Positions 1 through 11,220 of a DNA stretch of 64,000 nucleotides are shown here, one piece after another. Origin of the DNA: Tyto alba (taxonomy: Eukaryota; Chordata; Aves; Strigiformes; Tytonidae). Position 1 is the first letter of the stretch. Each line of letters starts with the position of its first letter. The notes beneath the pieces are model-generated. The model was given only the letters and a program-made list of their open reading frames with translations, made no database searches and was not told the origin of the DNA. Location: positions 8,985,731-9,049,730 of the forward strand of contig NW_024881283.1 in the NCBI RefSeq assembly GCF_018691265.1, read 5' to 3'. A program made the position numbers and the translations under genes.

Positions 1-936
1 TTTGACTGGAGCACAGGGCTCACCTCCAGTGCCCTCTCGCTGCCCCTTCCACTTAACCTTCTGCTAACATTATTTGTCTCTGAAAGGTGAAAACACGCCC
101 CTCCAATTTTTGAGGCTTAATTTAATAACCCTGCTGATGTGCACTGAAATCCTGTAATGGGAGAGAGGCCAAGGATTGCTGCATAGGTGAAGGATTTCTA
201 AGAAGCCATAGCGATGTGTACAGTAATAAGCTGAAATGACTGTTTAAAAGGGCAAATGGAGCAATATTTCCTGCGAGCAATTTTTGGACGCAGCATGCCC
301 CTGCCTGTAGACACCCTTATCTCTCCATCTTTAGGCTGGAGGGCTAACGTACATTTATATTTAATTTATAAAAAGAGTAGTAGTAAATCACAGCTGGGAG
401 AAACCACCGTTTCAGTCTTTTGCTTTCCTGCTTGTACCTTACTGTACACACAGTCATTACTCAGAGAGTTTTCCATGGCTTGTTTTCACTGTAGCTTCTA
501 TTATTTTAGGATGGCAGATGGTTGTTTTCTGAGTAAGTTTTAGTTTCTGAGGATTTGCTTTAAAGCACAAAAATGTTCAGTAAAAACAGCTCATGAATTT
601 TTAGAACAAGCCAGCTATTGACAGCAGGGCCCGGGTCTCCGCAGCGTCAGTGGCAGTGATGCAGGAGCTGGGGGTCCCGTGCGATGCTCACGGCGAAGTC
701 CTCAGCTCTCCTTCATCTAGTTCCTGGGGCCCTTTAACCCACAGCTCCAACTCAAGAGTGTCTGAAAGAGCCTTTTGGGGAGGCAGGGATTTTCCCAGAG
801 CTCCTGCTGTGGGCGTGGAGTGGTGACACGTGGAGCCACCAACCAGGAGATAAACCCGCTGAGCTCTTGCCGACATCCTCATCTGCTTTGCCTCATGCTC
901 ACATCTGCCCCCGCCATCGCTGGGGCTCTGCTCCTG

Positions 937-1008
937 ACTCTGCTCCCAGCCCTGTTCCCAGTTCTGTTCCCAGTTCTGTTCCCAGCTCTGTTCCCAGCTC
1001 CGCTCCCA
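937..1008. repeat. 12-bp tandem repeat, six copies
   Basis: Six head-to-tail units of the type (G/A)(C/T)TCTGTTCCCA, with substitutions in the outer units. The 12-bp period keeps several reading frames open on both strands, giving artificial leucine/proline-rich or Trp-Glu-rich frames that are not genes. Confidence 0.9.
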
Positions 1009-4000
1009 GCTCTCGGGGCGGCTGGCAGGAGCATGGTGGGTTCCGTGGGGCTGCACCCACTATTATCCTAAGCAGCCAGGCGAGAGTCGGGGCCACGCGG
1101 CACGTGCATTTTAAATTGCCCTCAAAATGGCTTGGCTATAGACTTAATGAAGTGTTAATATATGAAAATCTCTCATTAAAAAGACAAACTGAGGAGGCTT
1201 TTGATGACTGGCTGGCCAGACTCTGAACTGAGACCAATTAGGTATGCAAAGTTTTTCCAGACACCTTTGCTTCCGCGCCTGCCAGCTTGCTCTCCTACTT
1301 GCCACGCTGCTTCTCTCGTTGTCTTTATTTTTCTCTATTCCCCCCGGGGGTGCTGGGTTGAAGCTCCAGCTCCACGCACAGGCCAAGCACTGGGGTTTGC
1401 GCTGAGCTGCGCTGCTTCGGCTTCAGCCTCGGGAGCGAGCTGGTGGGAACCTCTGTCCTAAAGCTGCGGAGGGGAAAACCAGCAGCTGGGGCTGCATCTG
1501 CTTGCTCCTTGGTGGGGGACAGGGGCAGCACAAAATGATGCTTTCTGCCTGCTCTTTCTGTGCTGCCGTGGTTTTATCAAATGGCCACGGGCAGGGATGG
1601 AGTAGCCCAGGGGGGAGATGTGGCTGGGGGGTGGGCTGCAGAGCCCGGGCTCACAGGCACGGCTAGGGACGTGTAGCCAGCTCCAGCACTCGTACCCCAA
1701 AGGGACGGGGTACAACCGACCACACCGGGGGGACACCGGGGACCCTGCCCTCTTCTGCCATCGTCCCTTCGTGCTCTGTATCACCGCGGTCCCTGCAATG
1801 CCCAGCTCCTCCTCCCCGTGTGCCTGCTGAATAATTCATTCCCGCTGCCCCCCTAGCAGATGAAATAGAACAGACTGTTATTCAGCTTGTTTTTTATGTT
1901 CTGTTTCCCAGGGCGGGAAACGGCACATTTACTTTTAGTAGCCGCTATAAAACACACTCTGAAATCCTCCCTCACTGCTGCAGGAGCTGGGGTGAGGGCA
2001 CGGCCGGCCAGGCTCCCTGCATGGGGCACTTGGGAGGCTCCTGCTCACAGCTGAGATGGCCGCTTCCTCCTCCTCCTCCTCCTCCTCAGCAGCACATTAG
2101 GTGTGCAGAGCTACTCCCCGGCTGGGACAGCAGCTGTAAAAGTGCAGCAGGAGCCATAAATGCAGCAGGTGACATAAATGTAAATGAAAGAGGGAACAGA
2201 AAGATGGAAAACAACCCAGCGAGGCTTCTCGGGAGAATGCCGTTCGTGTGGCACCCCAAAACTTTCCCAGTCTTGGGATTATTTGTTTTCAAGACCGCAG
2301 TGCCTGGCTGCAGGGTCTGACAGATCCCCTTGTTATGGGGCTGCCGTAGGGAAGGCAAGACCCCGCTGCAAAGAGTAAGTGATCTGGAGGGATGAAGGCT
2401 CCGTGTCGGAGGAGGGAAATCGAAGGAGAGGGAGCTCATGGGCAGGATTCCTAAGGCTGTGTAGGTCTGGGGTAAGCAGGCGGGATGCCAGGCTTCCAGA
2501 GGGCAGGAATGCACGGGAGTGACCTGGAGCCACCACCTGGAAAGCGTCTCAAAGGACGCTGCAAAGAGCCAAGGACAGAAAGCAAAGCCGCCTCCGCTGA
2601 GCCCCAGGCCCAGCACTTTTGCCAAAAGCCAACTTCACGCTCTTCCCCTGGGGCAAGCCAGTCCAGGCCCCTCGTGTCAGCGCTCAGCCCTGGGTCACTC
2701 CCAGCTGGGGTCACAGGGACCCCCACGACAGACTCTGCAGGGTCTGAGCGTGGCTCCGCAGCACCGGGCTCTGCGATAATGGTGAAGATGAAGAGAGGAA
2801 AGTTGGGGTGGCCACTATCCACAGCACTGCGCTTTCTTCCGGGCAGCATCTCCAGCTCCCTCCCTTCCCCGTGCTCCACCTTCCCGTCAGAAAACCAGTT
2901 AGGAGGAGGATGCTGTGCCTCTGCAAGCACCAAAGTAGAGATGTGCTTTGAAGAAGAAAAAACCCCTAAATTTCACGGCCGAGAAAGAGCAAATTGGACA
3001 CCCCAAGGGGTTGCCTAGGTTTCTATATATTTACCTGTGCCCAAGGAGCAGGATTCCCTAGGGGCTAGAGGACATGCATGGGTCACACAGCTCTGCCCCG
3101 CTGCTGGCGTGGTCCCCCACCATTGGTGTCACCAGCCTGGGCGACTGTCCCTGAGGGGACTTGGCCGAGTCACGCTGGCACGGAGAGGCTCTTCCCACTC
3201 CCCGGTGCTTCGGGCCGTGGCAGAAGGTCCCTTTGCCGCGCTGGCTGGTAAGGACAGCAGCCAGGATTTATGAGGTCTCCCGTGTTCTCATATGTCGGTT
3301 CTGCCAGAAGCAGGGTGAAGAGAGAAAACACTATTGATCATGGTTATAGACAGAGGCAGACGAATGCGACAGGCTCTGGGAGGGGGCTGCCAGGACAAAG
3401 CGGGGGGGGTCCTCCAGGTCCCCCTACACTGAGAGCAAACCCCAGCCCTGCTGCCACGGCGGCCGCAGCACCGGAGGTTTGTGCTGCCTGTTGGGCTGCC
3501 GAGCAATCCCTGCCAGCACGCACACCCAAAGCGATGTTACAGGCTCCCGAGCAAGGAGAGTCACATCTAGAAGTATTATCCAGACAAAAAAAAACTTATG
3601 CAAAGCGTGATTCAACTAGCTCACCTATGTCCCTACTAGTTAAAGGTGTGAAAAAAAAAAAATAAAAAATCCCCTGGAATTAACAGAGGACCTGAAGCTG
3701 AACCTCTGCAGCTGGGCTACAAGGAGAAGCGCTGCCAGGATGTCCCCGGGGGGAAAAGGGGAACTGGGGCTCGGGAACCGCTCCTGGGCACGGCGGGGAG
3801 CAGCCGGCAGCCCGCAGCACGGCCCAGCCCTGTCTCAGCAAGCACTTGCCGGGGTGCCCAGCGTGAGCCCCAGCACCCTGCCTTTGGGTGCCAGCCGGGT
3901 GCAAGGGGCTCCAGGCAGCCGGGCAGGATGGCGCAGGGGGGGCCGTGCTCGCTGTGGAAGCAGCCGTTGTCCTTTTCCCCCTCCCAGTACATTTCTGTGC

Positions 4001-4683
4001 AGGCACATGGGTTATGTATGCAAATGTCGCTGCTATTTATAACTATTCAAGAGGGAGCTTGGACAAACAGCCTGCAGCTATATAACAGCAATGCCCACTT
4101 CTTATCTAGCACTTGTCGTTTGTAGATGACAAAGAGTTTTACAGAGGAGATCGGGATTTGGTAATAGGATGGCAGAAGCTGTCAAAGTGTTGATTTCTGC
4201 CCTGTAGACTGCGTACCCCTTACCATATGTAAATTACTTTTATAAAGTGCATGAACTATAGCTAAGAAAAGAAATAACATTGCTGGTGAGCTCACATTTG
4301 CTATCCAAGAGCCTGCACCCTCATTAAAATGAATAAAGGCTGAATATCATCCTTGTGGAAACCCAGGGCTGTATAGATACTATATTGTCTAACTATGAAA
4401 TACATGAATCTTAAAGATATTTTTTTTCTGATTTCCTGAATGGAACTTTTAAACCAGATATATATCAAATAATGAGCAAATCTGCTGCAAGGGTGATGAA
4501 CTGGATGAATGATGTCTCTCTCTCAGGCTACAGGGTCTCAGCTGAATAGGAAGCGAGCGGGGCGTAGGACGCCGCCCGGCATTCCCCCTGATGTCCCCGC
4601 ATCCCGCAGTGCTCTGGGCAGTGCTGCACGGCTGAGCATCGCTCCAGCACCCTCCTCTCTCATCCAGGCTTCCTTCTTTTTTT

Positions 4684-4717
4684 TTTTTTTTTTTCTTAAA
4701 TTAAAGAAAAAAAAAAA
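4684..4717. repeat. T-run/A-run inverted repeat
   Basis: T(18) from 4,677 is followed by CTTAAATTAAAG and A(11) to 4,717. T(11)CTT and AAGA(11) are perfect complements around a six-base centre, so the sequence can form a 14-bp stem. Confidence 0.75.
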
Positions 4718-5554
4718 TGCAGGGAATTAAATAGCCTTTACTTTCCAAATGATGTTTCCCCTCTCTCATTTTTAATTACTCAGGCAGGTCTTTCCCTTGG
4801 TAGCGAATCCATCTGCATAATGCCTGTTTTGTAGGAATTGCTTTCTTTCGGAAAGAATTACCCCGAATGCCAGTCGGCATCTTATGCTTTCGCAACGCAT
4901 CCTGCAAGGGCGCGCAGGGAAGCTGCAGCAGCCCGTCCTGCCGCGGAGCCGTCTGCCCGTCGGCAGCAGCGATGGGCTCCAGAGCATCCCTTGGAGTTGG
5001 TTTTTGTCAAGAGGCAGGAGGAAAATTGTTTTGCGGGAGGAAACTATAAGACATCACCTGCTGCTCACCGGACTCTGAAGTCCCCGGGCAATACAGGGAA
5101 ACGACGCTTATAAAAACTGAGTTGGTGATTTTGTCTTCAAATCATTTCTTTGCAGTCACCTGCTGCTTTACCACCTGGGATTGTCGGGCTTTGTGTAAAT
5201 GTAAATTAATCCTGATGATACTCTTGTGAGACAGCTGGTGGTACACTGAGTTGCAGTACGCGGAGGTTTGTGGCCCTCCTCGCAGAGGCACCGCGTGTCT
5301 CACACCCTGCGCAAATCCAGTTTTCTACCTTAGTGAGAGGAAGGATGTTTTGCAGAATGGCTGGCTGTCGTGGTTTAGGCCTGGTTGGCAGCCAGCCACA
5401 ATGCAGCAGCTCTCTCTCCCTTCCCCTCCGGCAATGAGAAGGGACAGAGAGCCAGGCCTGGGGTTCAAGATAGGACTGGGATGGGGAAAAAATCCCCCTT
5501 TTATGATCACGAGCAAAAGGCAGACTCGTTAGGGGAAGAAAAAAAGAACATGCA

Positions 5555-5560
5555 TTTATT
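5555..5560 (-). terminator. LTR poly(A) signal
   Basis: AATAAA on the minus strand inside the solo LTR, about 190 bases before its minus-strand 3' end. This fits the R/U5 boundary position and supports the minus orientation. Confidence 0.6.
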
Positions 5561-6273
5561 ACAGACACTAACAACACATAACAGAGTAGGACAGTGAGAA
5601 GCATTGCCACATCTTGAGAACACCTTCCCCCCACCCCTCCCTTCTTCCCGGGCTCAGCTCTGCTCCCGATATCTCTACCTCCTCCCCCAGTGGTGCAGGG
5701 GCAGGGAATGGGGGGTGCAGTCAGCGCTGCCACTTCCTTCGTCTTCGGTGAGGGGAGTGTCCAAAACTTGTTCCCCCCTGCTCCAGCATGGTCCTCCTCT
5801 CACAGGAGACAGTCCTCCACAAACTTTCTCCGACATGAATTCCTCCCACGGGCCGCAGCGTTCCCCACACTGCTCCATCATGGGTCACTAACTTCCTCCG
5901 ACTGGATTCCCTCCCACGGCTGCAGCCCTTCCCGAGCTGCTCCGGCGTGGGACTCCCCCGCATGCTGCAATCCTCCCAGCGCTGAATTACAGCAGCGGGG
6001 CTGCCTTTTCCCATGAGGCCCCGGCCTTCTTCGGGCACAGAACCTTGATCAGGCGAGAAGGAGCAACAGGGCATAAATCAATGTCTGCTCCACCGTAGAT
6101 CTCCATGGGTGGCAGGGGGGGCCGCCCTGCCATCTCCCCACAGGATACAGGGGGGTCTCTGCTCCGGCACACCTCCCCCCTCCTTTCTTCCTCCGTTCCT
6201 CCACTGACCTTGGTGTTCACGCAGCTGCAGCAACTCCTCCTCACCAGTCCCACTGCCCGTCACCACGTCCCTT

Positions 6274-6308
6274 CTTAAATACGTTATCGCAGAGGTGCAG
6301 CCGATTGG
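6274..6308 (-). promoter_or_regulatory. LTR core promoter motifs (CCAAT and TATA-like)
   Basis: Minus-strand GAGCCAATCGG at about 6,303-6,310 and TATTTAAG at 6,274-6,281, about 25 bases apart, inside the solo LTR. The order fits transcription towards lower coordinates. Present activity is unknown. Confidence 0.55.
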
Positions 6309-6443
6309 CTCAATTTCCCAAACAGAAGTGGAGCTGATGTGGAGCTGGGGGAGCTTCGAGAAGCTTCTCCCAGGGGGTCGCCCTGATAGCCCCCTCCCCT
6401 GCCACCAAAAAACTCCACCACTCACTCAATCCAGGACACTGGC

Positions 6444-9040
6444 CCAGGGATATTTTTTGCACATATGCGATTAAACCTCTTCCTCACTCAGGAACCGACC
6501 TTGCAAGAAAGCTGCTTTGCCACCGTTTCTGGCAGAAGAAGAAAGAAATGCATCAAAGCCCGTGGCTCTAATTTCCTCCCGTACAACAAGGGAGAGCGGC
6601 CGGTAACCCGGGCGGCAGCAGGGCCGCTGGCACTAGCGGTGTCCTCTGCAATCCCAGCACCAACACTCATTTACTGCCCTGCAAAAGGGGAAGAATAACA
6701 CGTATGAAGCCGGCGCTGGAGGCACATCCCGCTTTGCAGGCCATTAAAACATGGGAGCAGTGAAAGAAATCGAACCCAGCCAGAGAAGACAGATGCTATT
6801 AGGATAACACTCCAGAGAAAATCAAGCCCATCAGTGTGAACTCGATTCCCTCTCCCCTCCTGAGAGGGTTTTCGCAGACCTGTGTATCACCAGCCCTGGC
6901 AGCCGGAGCCCAGAGAGCAGAGGGGACGGGGGTTACACCCACAAGTCACGACAAAGCTGCTCTGTTATTTCTAGACGAGCTCCCGCTCCCCAGCGCCAAT
7001 CCCCGGTGCTTCGCAGGCACTTTAGTGTTTGCTGTGCTCGGCCGAGCGACGGGGACATCATCGTGTGGCTCACGCAGAAATGGAGAGCAGAGACGGATCC
7101 CTAGCCTGCCGCAGCAGCTCTTCCCAGGGAATGAAATCCCAAACGGGAAAAAGGGAGTTAGAGGGTGACCCGGGCTCCTGTTTGAAGCCGATGCTCAGAT
7201 GTCCCGTGGCAAAGCCCAGCGGGCTGCAAAGCGCTGGGGTGGGTTTAAACGCCCGTATGGCCCTTACTGGCCATCGTGGGGATGTACATTTAGATACTTC
7301 CAGAAGTCCCAAGGTTTTTGCTTTCCAAATAGCTGTGGGATTGAGGAGGCACTGAGTGCTGCTTGCCTGGAGGAGAGCGAGCTGAAGGGAGACCCGGGGA
7401 CTGCCATGGCTGGGAGCTGGGGAGAGGAAGGGAATTAATTCACTGTTCTCCATGGCCGTTTTAGGTAAGACAAGCAGTCGTCAGGTTAAACTGCAGCAAG
7501 GGAGACTTAAAGTAGATACAAGGGAAGTTTTCTGCCTTAAAGCAGCCTAAACAAGCTCTTTAAGTCCCTTCCTCTGTGATTCTGTGTTTCAGTAAATCAC
7601 AACATTTATTTCATAAAGATCTTTACAAGCCTAAACTCCCAGGAGATTTCCTAGCGCGCTCTCCAGCAGCCCCTAACGCCCCGTGACATCCATTAGCACC
7701 AGGCTCAGCGCCTACCGTGCGGGCATCAAGCACAAAATGCTGTTGAGAAAAGGGAAACTCAGCCCAAACTCTCTCTGGCTCGTGGCCTTTCCTTTTCAAA
7801 AGAAACGTCAGCGTGTGCTGTGCTCCCCCCGCATTGCTCGTGTATCCAAAGGGGCCTCCTCGATACCCGTATCCCGGCCCACCCCGCTGCTGGTGGGCTG
7901 CCGTCGCCCGCAGGGGCTTGGGGCAGGACAAGGCTGGTTGGGAAACTCTGTGTTTGGTGGAGATGGAGATTAAAACGCGTCGGCAGCCACTTCACTGCCC
8001 CCCGGGGAGCAGCGATGCTCCGCGCCCGACGCTCAGCGCTGCCGGCACGGCTTCGCACAGCCCTGGCAGTGCCGAGGGGCCATGCGCCGACCGTAAATGT
8101 GATTTACACCCACCTTAGAGCCCCTTTACGCGTTCGGAGCAGTGGGCGACCGGCTCGGGAAATTCGAGTCTTGTGAAAGCAAATGGGAACGCGGCCTCCA
8201 AAGCGCTTCTTAGCGCAGATTCAGCAAAGCGCTGGCGCGTGCGGTGAAACGCCACCGGAGTCAGCGGCGCAGGAACACGGAGCGTGGGCTGGGCTGAGCC
8301 GGGTGGGCCGGGGCTGGGCTCCCGAGAGGTGCCAAAATCACATCCCCCCCCCCTAACTCCTCCCCATCCCTCCAAAAGCAGGCTCTGCCTCCCTGCCCAC
8401 AGGACTCCAAAGATCGTTAGCCGTCCTGAGGACATCTACACAGGAGGGATTCAGGAGCATCTTTCCCTCTTCTCTGCTTGATGTCCCTTTTTGAGGAAAC
8501 CCACAATTAAAAAACCAAACCAAAACCCAAAACCGAACGCAGAAAACCCCAAACAAATCCAATGAAGAGAGGTAATTCCTGTCTGTTTCTTCTCTGCCCA
8601 AAAAGTTTCTAGAGGAAAATTCTCATGATGGACACATGGCTGTTATCACTGTTGACAAGAAAATATTTCAATGGGTGTATTAAAACTGGCATCCTGTCAA
8701 ACTTTTAGTTTCTGAATGATTGTGCTTTCCTTAGAGGATGCACAGAAGCACTGCACTTGAAAATTACTGTTCTCCTCCACTGGAGAGCCAACAGGTCTAA
8801 TTATCACCCAGATCTGCTGAGGCCGTGTGGCTCATCAGCGTAATGCTACGGGATAATTAAAGTCCCAGCTTTCTCTAGCAGAAAGAAGCAGCGTCTCGTT
8901 AAAAAAGGATTTTCGGATTTTTGGTGCCCCCTCTAGACACAGGAGTGAAAAAACTACCAGGTGCTGCGGCCGGTCTGGGTGCTAAAACCAAACGAAACCC
9001 CAAACTGAATAGGCAACAAAAATAAAAGCCTTGTTTGCAA
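6444..9040. other. Intergenic DNA with one CpG-dense patch
   Basis: No gene is seen. A CpG-rich patch runs from about 7,975 to 8,320, followed by an A/C-rich low-complexity stretch (8,505-8,560). The segment 8,610-8,890 is AT-rich, unique and has intact-looking TAATTA-like sites, so it may be a conserved noncoding element. Confidence 0.5.
7480..7592 (+). mobile_element. CR1-like LINE 3' fragment
   Basis: The phrases TTAAACTGCAGCAAGGGAGA, GCTCTTTAAGTCCCTTCC and the end TCTGTGATTCTGTG resemble the 3' untranslated end of bird CR1 retrotransposons, whose copies finish in short ATTCTATG-like repeats. The copy is short, diverged and internally deleted, without coding sequence. Recognition is by memory of the consensus. 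Confidence 0.6.
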
Positions 9041-9480
9041 CGGGGGATTTTATGGCAGCAGCAGAGGTGCTGGGTCCCGCCGGCAGCCGAAGGGAGGGAT
9101 GGAAACGGCTGCGGCTGAGCGGCACCGAGACCCCCGCTCCCCCCTGCCGAGAGAAATCATAGGGAACACCCAGAAAAGCTGCTCGCTTCGTTTTTTCAAG
9201 CAAAGCAAAGGAGCCGGGCGTCCGAGGCCCTCGTGGTCCCGCACCGCGCAACCGGGAGAGCAACGCCCCGCGCCGTCACCAGCCAACACCGCGAAGGGCA
9301 CCGGCAAAGCCCTCCCTGTCGGCAGCGGGGAGATCTCGTCTGAAAAATCCCTCTCCCAGCCATGTGCTGCCGGCGGGCCGGCCGGCTGCCCGGGACCGGG
9401 CACCTTCCCAGCCGCAGAGCCCCCACGGCGGGGGCGACCGTGTGTTGGGTGGCTGTGGAGCTGCTGGAGCACGAGGGATG
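9041..9480. promoter_or_regulatory. CpG-dense patch
   Basis: About 440 bases dense in CG dinucleotides, bounded sharply on the right by an AT-rich tract (9,490-9,680). It could be a small CpG island for an unseen transcript. No exon can be proposed. Confidence 0.25.
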
Positions 9481-9680
9481 CACACTGAAATAGAAAATTA
9501 TACCATATACATATATATAAATGCATAAATGTATCTGCATGTGTGCATGTATATTATTTTTAATGTATAAAAAGAATGTATATTTTAATAAAACAGATAT
9601 AATAAAATCTAGGCTATAGTAAAAATATATAAAAATATATAAAAATATATGTTTATATAGATATAAAAAATAAAATCAAC
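9481..9680. repeat. AT-rich low-complexity tract with 10-bp tandem repeat
   Basis: TA-rich sequence including three exact copies of AAAAATATAT (9,621-9,650) and several TATATA runs. No function is evident. Confidence 0.8.
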
Positions 9681-11220
9681 CAGGCCAGCCAAGCCAGACC
9701 CACACACAGCACCACGCATTCACAGTGAGCCTCAGACAGACTCGCTTGCAGAGACAGTGAAAATGGGGTTTTAAGTGGGGACTGGTGGTGCCGCCGCTCT
9801 TGCTGGTGCTGGAAGGTTCACTGGGGTCGTGGCCAAAGTCTAATTGGGGTAATGATATCCTGCTGCCAGTTTAAAAAGCCTCTACACATTCATAGGGAGA
9901 GGTATATATCTATCTAGTGTGCACAGATAACAGTAAAACCAATAATTACGTTAGCATTAGCTATACAGAAGTGTTTAAACTTTCTTGTTACATATTCAAG
10001 CAAGCAGCACGTTACTAACCGCCTTTCCCCCAGCGCTGGAACGTGCCTGTGTCGTATTAAATTTGCTTTGGCTTTTGCGTTCAGGGTGTTGTAATCCCAC
10101 GTCCTCTCCTCTGGCCCAGACTCTGCATCCATCTGATAATGCTGGAAATCGGGCAGGCAGACTTCCCAGCAGCGCCGGGCTGTAATCAGATGACACAGTC
10201 CTGTATGGCTGGAGATTACCATTCCAGCACGGGTAATTAGTAGGTTTTCAGCAATCATAGTTGGCAGGCACCGATGCCTGTGTTTATCAGCAGGGAACGT
10301 GTGTTACAAATTGGGCTAGGTGAATAATTGATTTTTCTTGGTGCTTTCAAATCTGGAAATATTTTCAGAAAGTGAAAAAAAAATGCTTAAAAAATTAGAG
10401 ACGCCTTAGAGAGCTGGTGAGAATAAATGAAACATTTTTTTTTTTTTTTTTTTTCAATCTCAACTTAATTGTCTTGCTTTGGATGAAAGCGTTTTTCTGA
10501 AAGAACCATGGCAAACCAGAGAACATTCACAAGTGAAAAAATACAAATCAAACTGAAAACTACAGTCAGACTTCAAAACTCTGACCGAAAATGTTTTGAC
10601 ACATTCAAAATCTGTGTTTTGATTTGTTTTCTTTTGACACAGACATTTTAGCAAGACGAGAGGCGTTTGCAGCAAGCTCTGGTGTAACCGAGCCCGAGCC
10701 GGGCACCGCCAGCACGACGGGGAGAAGAGGGAAGAGATGCACAACCCGTAAGGTTTGCAGCCAAACCTCGACAAATAGCTACAGCTGCCAAATAAATCAG
10801 GGCTTTTCCCTTCAGGTTTTTAAATAAGAATAAACAGTTATTTATATGAAATATGCGCATTGTTTTATATGCCTGTGGAAAAGGCTCAGCCATTATTACC
10901 AATGATCTGATATACAGTTATGTGTTTTTATAATAACAATCGATAAGGTAGGCAGGCAGCATGCACAGGGGGAACGTATCACCAGGGATCTAATTAGTTT
11001 TTATTACTGTAATAACTCAACGGGTGGACCTGATGCTATTAAAAATAATGAAAGCTTTATCTGTGCGATAATTATTTTTCTTTTGAAAGCATGTATGGAT
11101 GGGTGCCCGCACACACCTATGAACTGGAGATAAGAGGGTGAGCTCAAGTGATTAACTCTCTGAATACGAAATCTGGATTAATTTTGTAATTTCACTGTTA
11201 AGCCCAGAATTTCACTGCAT
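9681..11220. other. Intergenic DNA, partly AT-rich and possibly conserved
   Basis: No gene is seen. It contains a T(20) run (10,435-10,454). AT-rich unique stretches at 9,890-10,270 and 10,830-11,110 include TAATTA and GATAATTATT sites and look more like regulatory DNA than decayed repeats (inference from composition only). Confidence 0.4.

Larger units (their letters stand above)
1..5360. other. Intergenic DNA, no gene seen
   Basis: Apart from the 12-bp repeat, this stretch holds a (TCC)n tract (2,063-2,088), a G8 run (3,403-3,410), A-rich tracts near 3,585 and 3,650, an AT-rich stretch (about 4,000-4,500) and a T/A hairpin (4,684-4,717). Open frames here have no recognisable domain, no splice pattern and overlapping rivals on both strands. 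Confidence 0.6.
5361..6443 (-). mobile_element. Solo LTR of an endogenous retrovirus with 5-bp target duplication
   Basis: A 1,073-bp element (5,366-6,438) begins TGTCGTGG and ends CCAGGACA, so it has imperfect inverted TGTC/GACA termini. It is flanked on both sides by CTGGC (5,361-5,365 and 6,439-6,443), a perfect 5-bp target duplication. Read on the minus strand it has a CCAAT box (6,304-6,308), a TATA-like TATTTAAG (6,274-6,281) and AATAAA (5,555-5,560) in the U3-to-R order of an LTR. No gag, pol or env sequence and no second LTR lies nearby, so it is a recombined solo LTR. The terminus resembles LTRs common in bird genomes. A 5-bp duplication is typical of ERVL-type insertions, but I cannot assign the family. 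Confidence 0.9.

Noticed and set aside
688..1226. Frames with Trp-Glu-Gln or Leu-Phe-Pro repeats
   Set aside because: They are produced by a 12-bp DNA tandem repeat. Several frames and both strands are open at once, as expected for noncoding repeats.
2485..3018. 177-codon plus-strand frame
   Set aside because: Low-complexity Ser/Pro-rich translation with competing minus-strand frames; no homology recognised.
5366..6438. A full provirus or coding retroviral remnant
   Set aside because: Only one LTR lies between matching target duplications; no internal coding sequence is present nearby.
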